From NCBI RefSeq assembly GCF_022637415.1, contig NZ_CP093340.1:3509001-3573000 (forward strand): DNA of 64,000 nucleotides, written 5' to 3'. The translations under genes and the position numbers were made by a program. Under the pieces are notes generated by a model, which was given only the letters and a program-made list of their open reading frames with translations, was not told the origin of the DNA and did not search any database. The DNA is from Luteimonas sp. S4-F44. Lineage in GTDB: Bacteria > Pseudomonadota > Gammaproteobacteria > Xanthomonadales > Xanthomonadaceae. This document shows positions 53,608-63,105 of the stretch, piece by piece. Numbering within the stretch: position 1 is the stretch's first letter; each line of letters begins with the position of its first letter.

Positions 53608-55185
53608 TCAGTGCAGTGGCACGCGCAGCTGCGACGGGGCCTCGCGCGGCGAGGCGAACGTCAACGAGCGCCCCGGCGCGGTGGCATCGGCATAGCGCAG
53701 ATCGAGGGTGTCCACGACCAGCACCAGCCTGCGGCCCGCGGGAATCTTCGCGGCTGTAGCCTCCAGCGCGATGTCCAGCGTCCGGGGCTGGCCGGGCACG
53801 GCGTCGCGCAGGCTGTAGGGCTTGTGGCTGAGCAGTTGGCCCATGCCCAGCGCGTCGACGCTGTAGAGATAGGCGAACAACGAGACCTCGCGACGGTCGG
53901 GCACCACGGTGATCCGCAGCGCTGGCGCGCCGGCCAGGATGCGCCCGGTCGGGTAGACCGGCCCGGCCCAGACAGCGGCGCCGAGCCGCGAGACCAGCGG
54001 AATCGAGGTGATCACGGGCACACCGAAGCCTTGCAGCAGGCCGCCGATCAGCACCGGCCCGGCGTCAGCGACGGTCGGCACGCCGGTGGCGATGCGGTGG
54101 TTCCAGCCGGTGGCGTCGCGTGCGGCCAGGGTGCCGGTCGCCTGCACCAGGCCGGACGGACGGGTCAGTCCGTACGTCACCTCGTCCGCCTGCACCGCAT
54201 CCCAGTCCGCGTAGGCGAGCCATTGACCGTCGAGCGTGGCAAGCCGCACCTGCGGCGCGGACGTATCCGGATCCCGGCCTTTGAGATGGCGGTCGAACCA
54301 GCGGGTGGTGGCCTCGTACACCGTGTTCGGCAGACCCAACGCGCCCGGCAGTTCGGCAGTCGCATGGTCGCCCTGGCTGAGCAGCAACTGTCGGGGGCCG
54401 CGCAGCCGTTGGTAGAAATCCACGGACTGGTTGGGCGGGAAGAGGCTGTCGTTGAAGGAATTGGCGATCAGCACCGCGGTGCCGTTGCGGTTGATCTCGT
54501 CGACCTCGTGCACCGCGCCGCGGCTGGCCGCCTGCGGCAGGAAGCCCTCGACCGCGCCGTCGTAATCGCCGAGGGCGACCCGGGCGGTGATCGCCGCCAG
54601 TTCCGGGCCGGGCCGGCCGGTCAACACACCCGCGCCCACCAGCAGGGCGACACCCTGGCGGCTGACCGTGCGGTTCGCGTAGAGCGAGGCCTCCAGGTCA
54701 GCCCAGCCACTCAGCGCCGCGACCGCGCGGATCCGCGGGTCTCGCGCCGCCGCCAGCAGGCTGATGCCCGCGCCATAGGAGATGCCCGACGCGCCGATCG
54801 CGTCCGGGTCGGCGGGCGTGTGCGCCAATGCCCAGTCGATCACCGCGCTGACATCCTCGACCGAGGGCGGGCCGGCAATGTCGATCCGGCCCGCCGAATC
54901 CCAGAAGCCGCGTGAGGTGAAGCTCACCACCACGTAGCCGTCGCCCGCCAGCTGCGCGGCGCGGCCCACGTATTCCAGATTCGGGAGTGACCAGCTGGCC
55001 GGCATGACGATCAGCGGGAACGGCCCGGGTCCCTGCCCGCGCGGCACCAGCACGAGGGCACCCAGCTCGGTGCCGTCCCAGCTGGGGATGCGTTCGTAGG
55101 TTTTGTTGAATCCCGCGGCCGAGGCAGCGGTGCAGACAGCCAGCAACACGCACAGCGCAAGCCAGCGGATCAGTGAGCGGCTCAT
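53608..55185 (-). CDS. Secreted CocE/NonD-type alpha/beta hydrolase
   Basis: A 525-aa protein with a signal peptide (WLALCVLLAVCTAASAA). The N-terminal alpha/beta hydrolase has VVSFTSRGFWDSAGRID and the nucleophile S136 in GASGISYGAGISLLAAARDP; the His is probably in LLLSQGDHATAEL. The C-terminal half is a jelly-roll domain as in X-Pro dipeptidyl-peptidase/CocE enzymes, ending in LVVDTLDLRYADATAPGRSL. GGAGG stands 8 bp before the ATG. The substrate (ester or peptide) is not defined. Confidence 0.85.
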   Translation of the reverse strand: MSRSLIRWLALCVLLAVCTAASAAGFNKTYERIPSWDGTELGALVLVPRGQGPGPFPLIVMPASWSLPNLEYVGRAAQLAGDGYVVVSFTSRGFWDSAGRIDIAGPPSVEDVSAVIDWALAHTPADPDAIGASGISYGAGISLLAAARDPRIRAVAALSGWADLEASLYANRTVSRQGVALLVGAGVLTGRPGPELAAITARVALGDYDGAVEGFLPQAASRGAVHEVDEINRNGTAVLIANSFNDSLFPPNQSVDFYQRLRGPRQLLLSQGDHATAELPGALGLPNTVYEATTRWFDRHLKGRDPDTSAPQVRLATLDGQWLAYADWDAVQADEVTYGLTRPSGLVQATGTLAARDATGWNHRIATGVPTVADAGPVLIGGLLQGFGVPVITSIPLVSRLGAAVWAGPVYPTGRILAGAPALRITVVPDRREVSLFAYLYSVDALGMGQLLSHKPYSLRDAVPGQPRTLDIALEATAAKIPAGRRLVLVVDTLDLRYADATAPGRSLTFASPREAPSQLRVPLH

Positions 55186-55266
55186 ACAACGGTCCTCCAG
55201 TAAACGCCGGACAGGTGGGTCCGACCGACATCCAAAGGCCCGCCGCGGGGGAGGTGAGCAACCCGA

Positions 55267-55284
55267 CCATACCATGAAGTATGG
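55267..55284. promoter_or_regulatory. Short inverted repeat upstream of CocE-like gene
   Basis: CCATAC (55267-55272) and GTATGG (55279-55284) are exact reverse complements with a 6-bp centre, in the 289-bp space between two divergent genes. It may be a regulator site, but the arms are short. Confidence 0.3.
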
Positions 55285-55474
55285 AGATGTGGGCAGGGGC
55301 GTCGTCGGCTTGTTGGGCGCGGTGGGCGCGCGGTCGGTAACAGGTCGTCAGCGATCACGCTCGGTGCCGCGATCCGGTGTCGGACGGCAGGGGCCGCCGA
55401 GCCGCTATCCTTGCGCGCTCGTTCGATCCGCGCGGTCTGTCCAGGCCGTCCCGTTTTCCCGTACCGGCACGGCC

Positions 55475-56494
55475 ATGTCTCTGACGTCCTTCCTGCGCGC
55501 GCGCGACATCGAGTTCTCGCTGCGGCGCTATGGCATCGAGGCGCTCAACGCGATGACGCTGGGCCTGTTCGGCTCGCTGGTGATCGGGCTGATCCTCAAG
55601 ACCGTCGGCGGCTGGACCGGCCAGGCCTGGCTGGTCGACGCCGGCACGATGGCGCAGCAGGCGATGGGGGCTGCGATCGGCGTGGCGGTGGCCTACGGGC
55701 TGAAAGGTCCGCCGATCGTGATCTTCGCCAGCGCCGCGACGGGACTGCTGGGCGCCAAGCTCGGGGGGCCGGTCGGCTGCTTCGTCGCGGTCGCGGTGAG
55801 CACCGAGATCGGCAAATTGGTCAGCCGCACCACGCCGATCGACATCATCGCAACGCCGGCCGCGGCCCTGGTCGCCGGCTTCGCCACCGCGCACGCGCTG
55901 GCGCCGGTGATCGGCAACGTGCTGGCGGTGACCGGGCAGAGCATCGAGTGGGCGATGACGCTGCAGCCGTTGCTGATGAGCGTGCTGATCGCAGTGGCGA
56001 TGGGGATGATCCTGACCGGCCCGACCTCGAGTGCGGCGCTGGCGATCTCGTTGGGCCTGGGCGGTCTGGCCGGCGGCGCGGCGACCGTGGGCTGCGCGGC
56101 GCAAATGGTCGGCTTCGCGGTCATGAGCTGGCGCGAGAACGGCACGTCGGGGCTGCTCAGCCAGGGCCTGGGTACGAGCATGCTGCAGCTGCCCAACATC
56201 GTGCGGAATCCGCGGATCTGGATCCCGCCGACGCTGGCCGGCGCGATCCTCGGCCCGATCGCGACCCTGGGCTTCGGCATGCACAACGTGCCCACCGGCT
56301 CGGGCATGGGCACCAGCGGCTTCGTCGGCCAGGTCGGCACGCTGGCGGCCATGGGGAACGCGCCGTCGGTGTGGCTGTCGATCGGCCTGCTGCATTTCCT
56401 CGCGCCGGCCCTGCTGACGCTGGCCATCGCCGCGCCGATGCGCCGCCGCGGCTGGCTCCAGCCAGGCGACCTGAAAGTCGACGCCAAACTCTGA
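55475..56494 (+). CDS. PTS IIC-like membrane transporter
   Basis: A 339-aa integral membrane protein of about 10 hydrophobic segments, rich in Gly and Ala. Blocks such as TLGLFGSLVIGLILKTVGGW, AYGLKGPPIVIFASAATGLL and TTPIDIIATPAAALVAGFAT resemble the stand-alone PTS-EIIC-type family (PTS_EIIC_2), which lacks IIA and IIB domains. No phosphotransferase partner gene is nearby, so transport may not be PTS-coupled. Its substrate is unknown. It ends 25 bp before a large hairpin repeat that could terminate transcription. Confidence 0.78.
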   Translation: MSLTSFLRARDIEFSLRRYGIEALNAMTLGLFGSLVIGLILKTVGGWTGQAWLVDAGTMAQQAMGAAIGVAVAYGLKGPPIVIFASAATGLLGAKLGGPVGCFVAVAVSTEIGKLVSRTTPIDIIATPAAALVAGFATAHALAPVIGNVLAVTGQSIEWAMTLQPLLMSVLIAVAMGMILTGPTSSAALAISLGLGGLAGGAATVGCAAQMVGFAVMSWRENGTSGLLSQGLGTSMLQLPNIVRNPRIWIPPTLAGAILGPIATLGFGMHNVPTGSGMGTSGFVGQVGTLAAMGNAPSVWLSIGLLHFLAPALLTLAIAAPMRRRGWLQPGDLKVDAKL

Positions 56495-56518
56495 TCCCCG
56501 CGATGCGGTCAGTGTGCA

Positions 56519-56590
56519 GGGGTCAGGTTCGCTTTTCCCTCAGCAAACAGCAGCCACGACGTCACTGCGGGGAAAAGCGAACCTGACCCC
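56519..56590. repeat. GGGGTCAG-core palindromic repeat with 21-bp arms
   Basis: The left arm 56519-56539 (GGGGTCAGGTTCGCTTTTCC plus C) and right arm 56570-56590 are exact reverse complements with a 30-nt centre. It lies between convergent genes, where the hairpin could also act as a bidirectional terminator. The GGGGTCAG core is shared with the palindrome inside recC. Confidence 0.88.
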
Positions 56591-56613
56591 GGTGTTGCAC
56601 CGCGGGTGCAAAG

Positions 56614-56638
56614 AAAAATCGACTCTGACCCCGGTTTT
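56614..56638. repeat. Single arm of a related GGGGTCAG repeat
   Basis: On the minus strand this reads AAAACCGGGGTCAGAGTCGA and runs into a T-rich end. It shares ACCGGGGTCAG with the recC copy but has no facing arm here. Its first AA supplies part of the TAA stop of the neighbouring Ala-rich gene. Confidence 0.75.
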
Positions 56639-57110
56639 AGGCCCAGAGTTGCTCGATGGTGTGCAGGGCCAGGCCCTGGGTCGGCGAGGTCGGGGCCTGG
56701 GAGATGCAGCCGCTGACGCCGAGGTCTTCACGCATGCTTTCAACTGCCTGACGCGCGGCGTCGACGGCGGCGGCCGCGTTCTGGGCGTCTTCCGCCGCCA
56801 GGGCCGCTGCGGCCTCGGTCACCTGGGTGGGGGTCTGCGCAGCGATGTCGGCCACCGTCTGCGCCGCCTGCGCGGTCTGCGATGCCGCCGCTTCGGCGCG
56901 CGACAGGGCGGCCTCGGCGGTGCAGGCATCGCCCACCTTGGCAGCCTCGGCGGCGGCCTCGGCCGAGCTCACCGCCTCGGCGGAGGCCGGGCCCATCGAC
57001 TCGACAGCGCTGGCCGCCGCGTCGTTGGCCGCGGACTGCGCGGCATCGTTGGCGGCATCGGCAGCGCTGGAACCACCGCTACCCGAAACGCCGGAAGCAC
57101 CGTCCGTCAT
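56637..57110 (-). CDS. Ala-rich coiled-coil protein, function unknown
   Basis: A 157-aa acidic, Ala/Ser/Glu-rich protein starting MTDGASGVSGSGGSSAADAA. Residues 15-125 are continuous predicted helix with repeated AAxxA patterns, likely coiled coil. The end SGCISQAPTSPTQGLALHTI is different in character. AGGAG lies 9 bp before the ATG. There is no signal peptide. Low-complexity composition prevents a family call. Its stop codon TAA is formed at the border of the repeat at 56614-56638. Confidence 0.6.
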   Translation of the reverse strand: MTDGASGVSGSGGSSAADAANDAAQSAANDAAASAVESMGPASAEAVSSAEAAAEAAKVGDACTAEAALSRAEAAASQTAQAAQTVADIAAQTPTQVTEAAAALAAEDAQNAAAAVDAARQAVESMREDLGVSGCISQAPTSPTQGLALHTIEQLWA

Positions 57111-57444
57111 GTCGTCACTCCTGATCGGAAACTGGGGCACCGGCCTTCGCGGCACGGTGCGGACGGCTGTCAACCTAATCGCGCCCGCGACCGTCTGGAC
57201 CTGGGGTCTACCCTAGGGAAACGCGCCCCGGTTCATGTTCGCGTCATCCGGTCGCGGCCGCGCCACGCCGCCCATGCGCGATCGATTGGCCCTCGCCACA
57301 GCGCAGCGGCGAACGCGCGCTGGTTTGCGTGGCGCCGGCCTGCCCGGTAGGGTGGCGTGGTGGTCATCCACACCGTGTGTCGTCCGGTGTCGTTTCGTCT
57401 TCCGCCACGCCTCCCCCTTTTATTCGAATCTCAAGGAGATCCTC
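57111..57444. other. 334-bp intergenic region between divergent genes
   Basis: This stretch separates the Ala-rich gene (leftward) and the FKBP gene (rightward). It contains the ribosome sites of both and a CCCTAGGG palindrome near 57210, but I see no RNA gene, repeat-family copy or convincing sigma-70 promoter. Confidence 0.5.
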
Positions 57445-57909
57445 ATGGAGATCGCCGCTGCACGCGTTGCCAGCATCCACTACACCCTCACCAACGATGC
57501 CGGCGAGGTGCTCGACAAGTCGCCCGCCGGGCAGCCGCTGCGCTATTTCCACGGCGCCGGCAACATCATCCCCGGCCTTGAGAAGGCGTTGGCGGGCCGC
57601 AAGGTCGGCGACACGCTGACTGTCGACGTGCCGCCGCAGGAGGCCTACGGCGAGCGCAACGACGCACTGGTGCAGGTGCTGCCGCGCGACGCCTTCCAGG
57701 GCGTGGATACCGTCGAGCCGGGGATGCAGTTCCAGGCCCAGGGCGGGCAGGGTTCGGTGCTGGTGACCGTGGTGGACGTCACCGACACGCAGGTGCGCAT
57801 CGATGGCAACCATCCGCTGGCCGGCCAGACGCTGCACTTCGCCGTCGAAGTGGCCGAGGTGCGCGAGGCCACCGAAGACGAGAAGAACGTCGGTCGCGTG
57901 CAGGACTGA
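57445..57909 (+). CDS. FKBP-type peptidyl-prolyl isomerase (SlyD-like)
   Basis: A 154-aa protein with a split FKBP fold as in SlyD: SIHYTLTNDAGEVLDKSPAG, LRYFHGAGNIIPGLEKALAG, DTLTVDVPPQEAYGERNDAL, an inserted flap, then GNHPLAGQTLHFAVEVAEVR. The His-rich metal tail of E. coli SlyD is missing; it ends DEKNVGRVQD. It would speed proline isomerisation in cytoplasmic protein folding. AAGGAGATCC before the ATG is a strong ribosome site, chosen over longer upstream frame. Confidence 0.92.
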   Translation: MEIAAARVASIHYTLTNDAGEVLDKSPAGQPLRYFHGAGNIIPGLEKALAGRKVGDTLTVDVPPQEAYGERNDALVQVLPRDAFQGVDTVEPGMQFQAQGGQGSVLVTVVDVTDTQVRIDGNHPLAGQTLHFAVEVAEVREATEDEKNVGRVQD

Positions 57910-57985
57910 CACTGCGTTGCATCCCGGCCGCGCCGTCATGGCGCGCGCCGGCCCGTCCGCCACCCCAGCCAAGGAGATCTCCGCG

Positions 57986-58078
57986 ATGACATTGCTGCAA
58001 TGGATCGGCCTTGGCTTGGCGATCGGCGTGCTCTACGCGGCCATCCGCGCGCTGTGGGCACGTTGGCGCGGGCGCTGA
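57986..58078 (+). CDS. 30-aa single-pass membrane microprotein
   Basis: MTLLQWIGLGLAIGVLYAAI continues RALWARWRGR and stops. One membrane helix (residues 4-22) is followed by a basic tail, placing the C-terminus in the cytoplasm by the positive-inside rule. An excellent AAGGAGATCT stands 9 bp before the ATG, nearly identical to that of the FKBP gene 77 bp upstream, so translation is likely. No family assignment. Confidence 0.6.
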   Translation: MTLLQWIGLGLAIGVLYAAIRALWARWRGR

Positions 58079-58111
58079 GCGCGTCTGTCACGACGCGTTC
58101 GACGCGTGGTG

Positions 58112-59494
<1,383 letters not shown>

Positions 59495-59578
59495 GCGCAC
59501 ATGATCGCAGGCTTCAGGCGCGCGCGACGGACCAGGTGACCGGGATGGCGCGTGTCGCCGCGCCCGCGCAGAGTCGGC

Positions 59579-60362
59579 TCAGGACGACGGCATCGCCGCG
59601 CACATTGCCTCGGCGCAGGCGCTCACGCGTGCAGCCCATCCACGCCAATCGTTCGGGCAGCGGCCGAGGTAGATATCACGCGCGCGCCGCAACGGGGCGC
59701 GGCGGTCCTCCGCAAGCCGGGTCATCACGCGATCGGCCGCGACATCCTTGGCGACGATCTCGCCGCTCTCGAGGGTGACCCACATGCGCGCAAGCGTCAG
59801 CAATGCGTGGACCTCCTCGCCGACAAGATTGCGTGCGACCTCGGATCGCATGGACAGAATCGCCGCGCGAACATCGCTGCGGGGAACCGTCGGCAGCAAT
59901 CGTCCGGGCGCATCGCCAAGCAGCGCCAGACCGTGCGCTCGTGCTTGCGTCAGCAGCAACGCGAGGTCGGGATCCTCGACCGGCGGCGCAACGATGCCGG
60001 CCTCCAGGTCGGCGCGAAGCCATTCACCGAACTGCAGTTCGCGCCGCGCCGGATGCCGCCAGGGATGGATATCGCGCTCGACGACGCACGTCACCTCCAG
60101 CGCGCGCATGTCCGGATCGCCGGGCGGCGCCGACACATCGAGCAAGGCGTCCATCAGTGTCCGGCGCGTTTCGTCGGAGAGTGGATGCGTCACCACAGCA
60201 AGCAGGTCGAGATCGCTGGCCGGACGCAGGCCGCCGGCCATGCACGAGCCATAGAGCACCCCCCCCACGCAAGTCCTCACCGATCAGCCGGCGCAGCACC
60301 TCGATCGCCATGCGCGCTTGCGCAGGACGCGATACGTTCTCGTTGGCATCGTCGCGGCGCAT
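59579..60362 (-). pseudogene. AadA-like nucleotidyltransferase, frameshifted at a G8 run
   Basis: The first part (60362 to about 60267) reads MRRDDANENVSRPAQARMAI and EVLRRLIGEDLRG; the second part continues in another frame as VLYGSCMAGGLRPASDLDLL to the stop at 59579. The break coincides with eight consecutive G on this strand (plus-strand C8, 60259-60266). Removing one G restores LRGGVLYGSCMAGG, the aminoglycoside adenylyltransferase nucleotide-binding motif. The C-terminal helical domain (WVTLESGEIVAKDVAADRVM) also fits. Whether it modifies an antibiotic is unknown. The ATG lies 3 bp after the ygiC stop. Confidence 0.78.
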
Positions 60363-60365
60363 GTC

Positions 60366-61547
60366 TCACAGATAGACCGTCGTGCGTGCGCCGTCTTCGA
60401 CAATGGCGTGGGGCACGAAGCGGGCGCTGTCTCGGGTGATCGGGCCATCGTCCTCGCGAATGCCGATGCCGCAGGCGACATCGCCGACCACCCAACTGCC
60501 GACCAGCGGATAGTGACCGTCGAACTGCGGCAGCGGGTGCAGGGCCTGGCGGATGCAGGGGCCGGCATAGGGGCCTTCGCTCTCGAGCCAGCGACCGTCT
60601 GGCAGATGCATGGCGACGTTCGCACCTTCGCGCGAATGCAGCGGCTTGCGCACCCAGCCGGCCGGCAGCGCGCCGCCGTCGTCGAACGCTGCGGCCAACA
60701 GGTTGGGATGCCCGCGGTGGCGCTCCCACAGCAGCGGCAGGATGCCCTTGTTGCTGAGCAGCGCCTTCCACGGCGGCTCGAGCAGGCGCAGGCCGGAGCC
60801 AGGCAGCGCGCGGCCGAAATCCTCGGCGAACAGGTCTTCGAGCGGGTAGAGCTTGAACAGCGTGCCGATCACGCCATCGTCGAGGTCGGTGAAGCGGCCG
60901 TCGTCCGACAGCCCGACATCCTCAATCGCGATCGGCGCGCCATGCAGGCCGGCCTGGGCGGCGCAATCGCGCAGATAGTCGACGGTGCCCTGATCTTCCT
61001 CCGAGTCGCGCGAGGCGGCGAACAGCAGCGGCGGCGGCAGTTGCATCGACAACACACCGAAGCGCTCGACCAGCGCCTCGTGGATCGAATTGAACTGGTC
61101 GGCCTCGGCCGGCAGACGGCCGGTCTCGCGCTGGTCCTCCAGCCACTGCCACTGGAAGAACGCGGCTTCGAACAGCGAGGTCGGGGTGTCGTAGTTGAGT
61201 TCGTAGAGCTTGGCCGGGCCCCGGCCGTCGTAGGCGAAGTCCAGACGCCCGTAGAGATGACCGTCGCGGCGGCGCCAACTTTCGGCGACCCAGTCGCGGA
61301 ACGGCGCAGGAATCGCCAGGCGCTGCATCAGCGCATCGCTGCCGGCGATCTCATCGACCAAGTCGAGCGCCATCGCGTGCAGCTCGGCGCTCGGGTCCTC
61401 GAGGTCGTCCTCAATCTGGCGCATGGTGAACGCGTAGTAGGCGCGTTCGTCCCAGTAGCGGGCGCCGTCGATGGTGTGGAAGCGGAAACCGCTTTCGGCA
61501 GCGCGCGCGCGCCAGTCGCCGCGCTCGACGATCGGAATCCGCCGCAC
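60366..61547 (-). CDS. ygiC: Glutathionylspermidine synthase-family ATP-grasp protein YgiC
   Basis: A 393-aa protein matching the GSP-synthase ATP-grasp family. Recognisable blocks: ERGDWRARAAESGFRFHTID, YWDERAYYAFTMRQIEDDLE, GRLDFAYDGRGPAKLYELNY, DTPTSLFEAAFFQWQWLED, PWKALLSNKGILPLLWE and VRKPLHSREGANV. YgiC ligates peptides in vitro in some species but does not make glutathionylspermidine. The only suitable start is GTG at 61547, 3 bp from the end of ygiB, so the two are coupled. Confidence 0.9.
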   Translation of the reverse strand: MRRIPIVERGDWRARAAESGFRFHTIDGARYWDERAYYAFTMRQIEDDLEDPSAELHAMALDLVDEIAGSDALMQRLAIPAPFRDWVAESWRRRDGHLYGRLDFAYDGRGPAKLYELNYDTPTSLFEAAFFQWQWLEDQRETGRLPAEADQFNSIHEALVERFGVLSMQLPPPLLFAASRDSEEDQGTVDYLRDCAAQAGLHGAPIAIEDVGLSDDGRFTDLDDGVIGTLFKLYPLEDLFAEDFGRALPGSGLRLLEPPWKALLSNKGILPLLWERHRGHPNLLAAAFDDGGALPAGWVRKPLHSREGANVAMHLPDGRWLESEGPYAGPCIRQALHPLPQFDGHYPLVGSWVVGDVACGIGIREDDGPITRDSARFVPHAIVEDGARTTVYL

Positions 61548-61549
61548 GC

Positions 61550-62119
61550 TCAGCCGCCGCTGCTGCGGCCGCGTCCCGAGGCGCCGAAGCCGCCGCGCTG
61601 CGCGGTCATCGCGCGATCCGGGGTGGCGGCGACCGGGGTCAGGCCGGCCCGGCCCGCGGCGGTCGCGCCGGACGGCCGCAGCCAGCCGTCGGTGTTGCTG
61701 CGCCAGGCCGGCGTGGCCTGCGGACGCGCGGCTGCCGCGCCGCGCGTCTGGCCCGCGGCCGGTTGCTGGGCCAGCCCGGCGCGGTTGCCGCTCATCATCT
61801 GTGACAGGAAGAAGCCGGCCATCATCGGTCCGATGAACGAGTGTCCGGCCGTCGTGCGCTGCTCCACACAGTCTTCGGCCGGATAGTCGCGCGCACACGC
61901 TTCGCGGCTGCCGTACTGCGGGGCGGCATCAGCGGCCTGCTGGCGCGCCTGCTCGAACGCGACGCGGCAGTTGGAGGCATCTCCGGTGGCTTCGGTGCAG
62001 CGCTCGACCGAGGTGAACAGGCCTTCCTGCATCTGCACCGGCTGCTCGCGCTGGCAGGCGGTGAACAGCAGGGGCGCGGCGCCCATCAGCAGCAGGGCCG
62101 TCGTCTTCGATCGCTTCAT
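61550..62119 (-). CDS. ygiB: DUF1190 lipoprotein YgiB
   Basis: A 189-aa lipoprotein: MKRSKTTALLLMGAAPLLFT then the lipidated Cys (lipobox FTAC, Cys about 22). The DUF1190 region has SVERCTEATGDASNCRVAFE, REACARDYPAEDCVEQ and FIGPMMAGFFLSQMMSG, and the C-terminus is low-complexity Gly/Arg-rich. YgiB and YgiC are adjacent in E. coli as well, and here the gene immediately precedes ygiC. It is probably in the inner leaflet of the outer membrane or the periplasm; role unknown. Confidence 0.88.
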   Translation of the reverse strand: MKRSKTTALLLMGAAPLLFTACQREQPVQMQEGLFTSVERCTEATGDASNCRVAFEQARQQAADAAPQYGSREACARDYPAEDCVEQRTTAGHSFIGPMMAGFFLSQMMSGNRAGLAQQPAAGQTRGAAAARPQATPAWRSNTDGWLRPSGATAAGRAGLTPVAATPDRAMTAQRGGFGASGRGRSSGG

Positions 62120-62205
62120 GCGCACGGGTCTCGTCGTGTGGGCGGGTTCCAGCTCGTCATGATGCCGCGTGTGCCGGGCACGGGCAAAGCGCCACGCCGG
62201 CCGAT

Positions 62206-63105
62206 TCAGTCGACCAGCAGGCTGCGATGGGTCGCAGCGCCGGCCATCGCACCATCGCCGATCGCCAGCGCGACGCTGTGCGCGGCGCGGGCGGCGTCGC
62301 CGCAGGCGAAGACGCCGGGCACCGAAGTGGCTTGCATCGCATCGGTGCGCACGTACGCGCCCAGCGGCCCGTCTTCGAAGGCGCAGCCGAGCTGCTCGGC
62401 CAGCGGACTGGCGACGTGGGTGCGGCTGGCGACGAACAAGCCGTCGCATGCGATCCGCCGGCCGTCTTCGAGCACGACATCCGCGTGTCCGGACACCGCG
62501 GCGATCCGCACGGGCTCGATGCGCACGCCGCGCGCGGCGAGTGCGGCGCGCTGGCTCTCGTCGGGCACGAAACGGCCATCGAGGAAGAACGTCACCGCGC
62601 CCCAGTCGGGCAGCATCAGAGCGTGGTGCATCGAGATCTCGCCGATGGCGATGACGCCGATGCGGCCGCGGTCGAGTTCGTAGCCATGACAGTACGGACA
62701 ATGGAATACGCTGCGGCCCCAGCGCGCCTGCAGGCCGTCGATCGGCGGCAGCGTGTCGACCACGCCGGTGGCCAGCACCAGCCGGCGCGCCTGCACCCGC
62801 TGCCCGGCAGCGTCCTCGACTGCGAACAGGCCGATGCCGCCATCGGCGCGCACCGCGGTCGCCTGTCGCCAAGTGACGGTTGGATAGGCCAGCACCTGGG
62901 CGCGGGCGTCGTCGGCGATCGCGTCCGGCGCACGGCCGTCCTGGCCGATCAGCCCGTGCGAGGCGGATGCGAAACGATTGCGGCGCTGGCCGGCATCGAC
63001 GATGAGCACACGCTGACGCGCACGGGCGAGCTGCATCGCCGCCGACAGGCCGGCATAGCTGCCGCCGACGACGACGGCATCGAAGGGCGCGGTGGGATCA
63101 GGCAT
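62206..63105 (-). CDS. Thioredoxin-reductase-like FAD/NAD(P) oxidoreductase
   Basis: A 299-aa flavoprotein. The FAD fold starts VVVGGSYAGLSAAMQLARAR, the redox-active pair is C136-x2-C139 in VFHCPYCHGYELD, NAD(P) binding follows, and the second FAD motif is GVFACGDAARAAHSVALAIG. The CPYCHGYE motif is typical of ferric-thioredoxin-like reductases paired with Rrf2 regulators. Its ATG lies inside the end of the upstream Rrf2 gene (8-bp overlap), so it is co-expressed. The electron acceptor is not known. Confidence 0.87.
   Translation of the reverse strand: MPDPTAPFDAVVVGGSYAGLSAAMQLARARQRVLIVDAGQRRNRFASASHGLIGQDGRAPDAIADDARAQVLAYPTVTWRQATAVRADGGIGLFAVEDAAGQRVQARRLVLATGVVDTLPPIDGLQARWGRSVFHCPYCHGYELDRGRIGVIAIGEISMHHALMLPDWGAVTFFLDGRFVPDESQRAALAARGVRIEPVRIAAVSGHADVVLEDGRRIACDGLFVASRTHVASPLAEQLGCAFEDGPLGAYVRTDAMQATSVPGVFACGDAARAAHSVALAIGDGAMAGAATHRSLLVD

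Noticed and set aside
53608..54000. Reading the CocE-like gene as a DapB/serine-peptidase family enzyme
   Set aside because: The GISYGAG nucleophile and the C-terminal jelly-roll fit CocE/NonD hydrolases better, and no beta-propeller domain is present.
61628..61642. GGGGTCAGG in ygiB, and a similar hit near 23936 in benE
   Set aside because: These encode conserved protein sequence (GLTPV, GLTPAA) and lack the arms of the palindromic repeat family, so the core match is chance.
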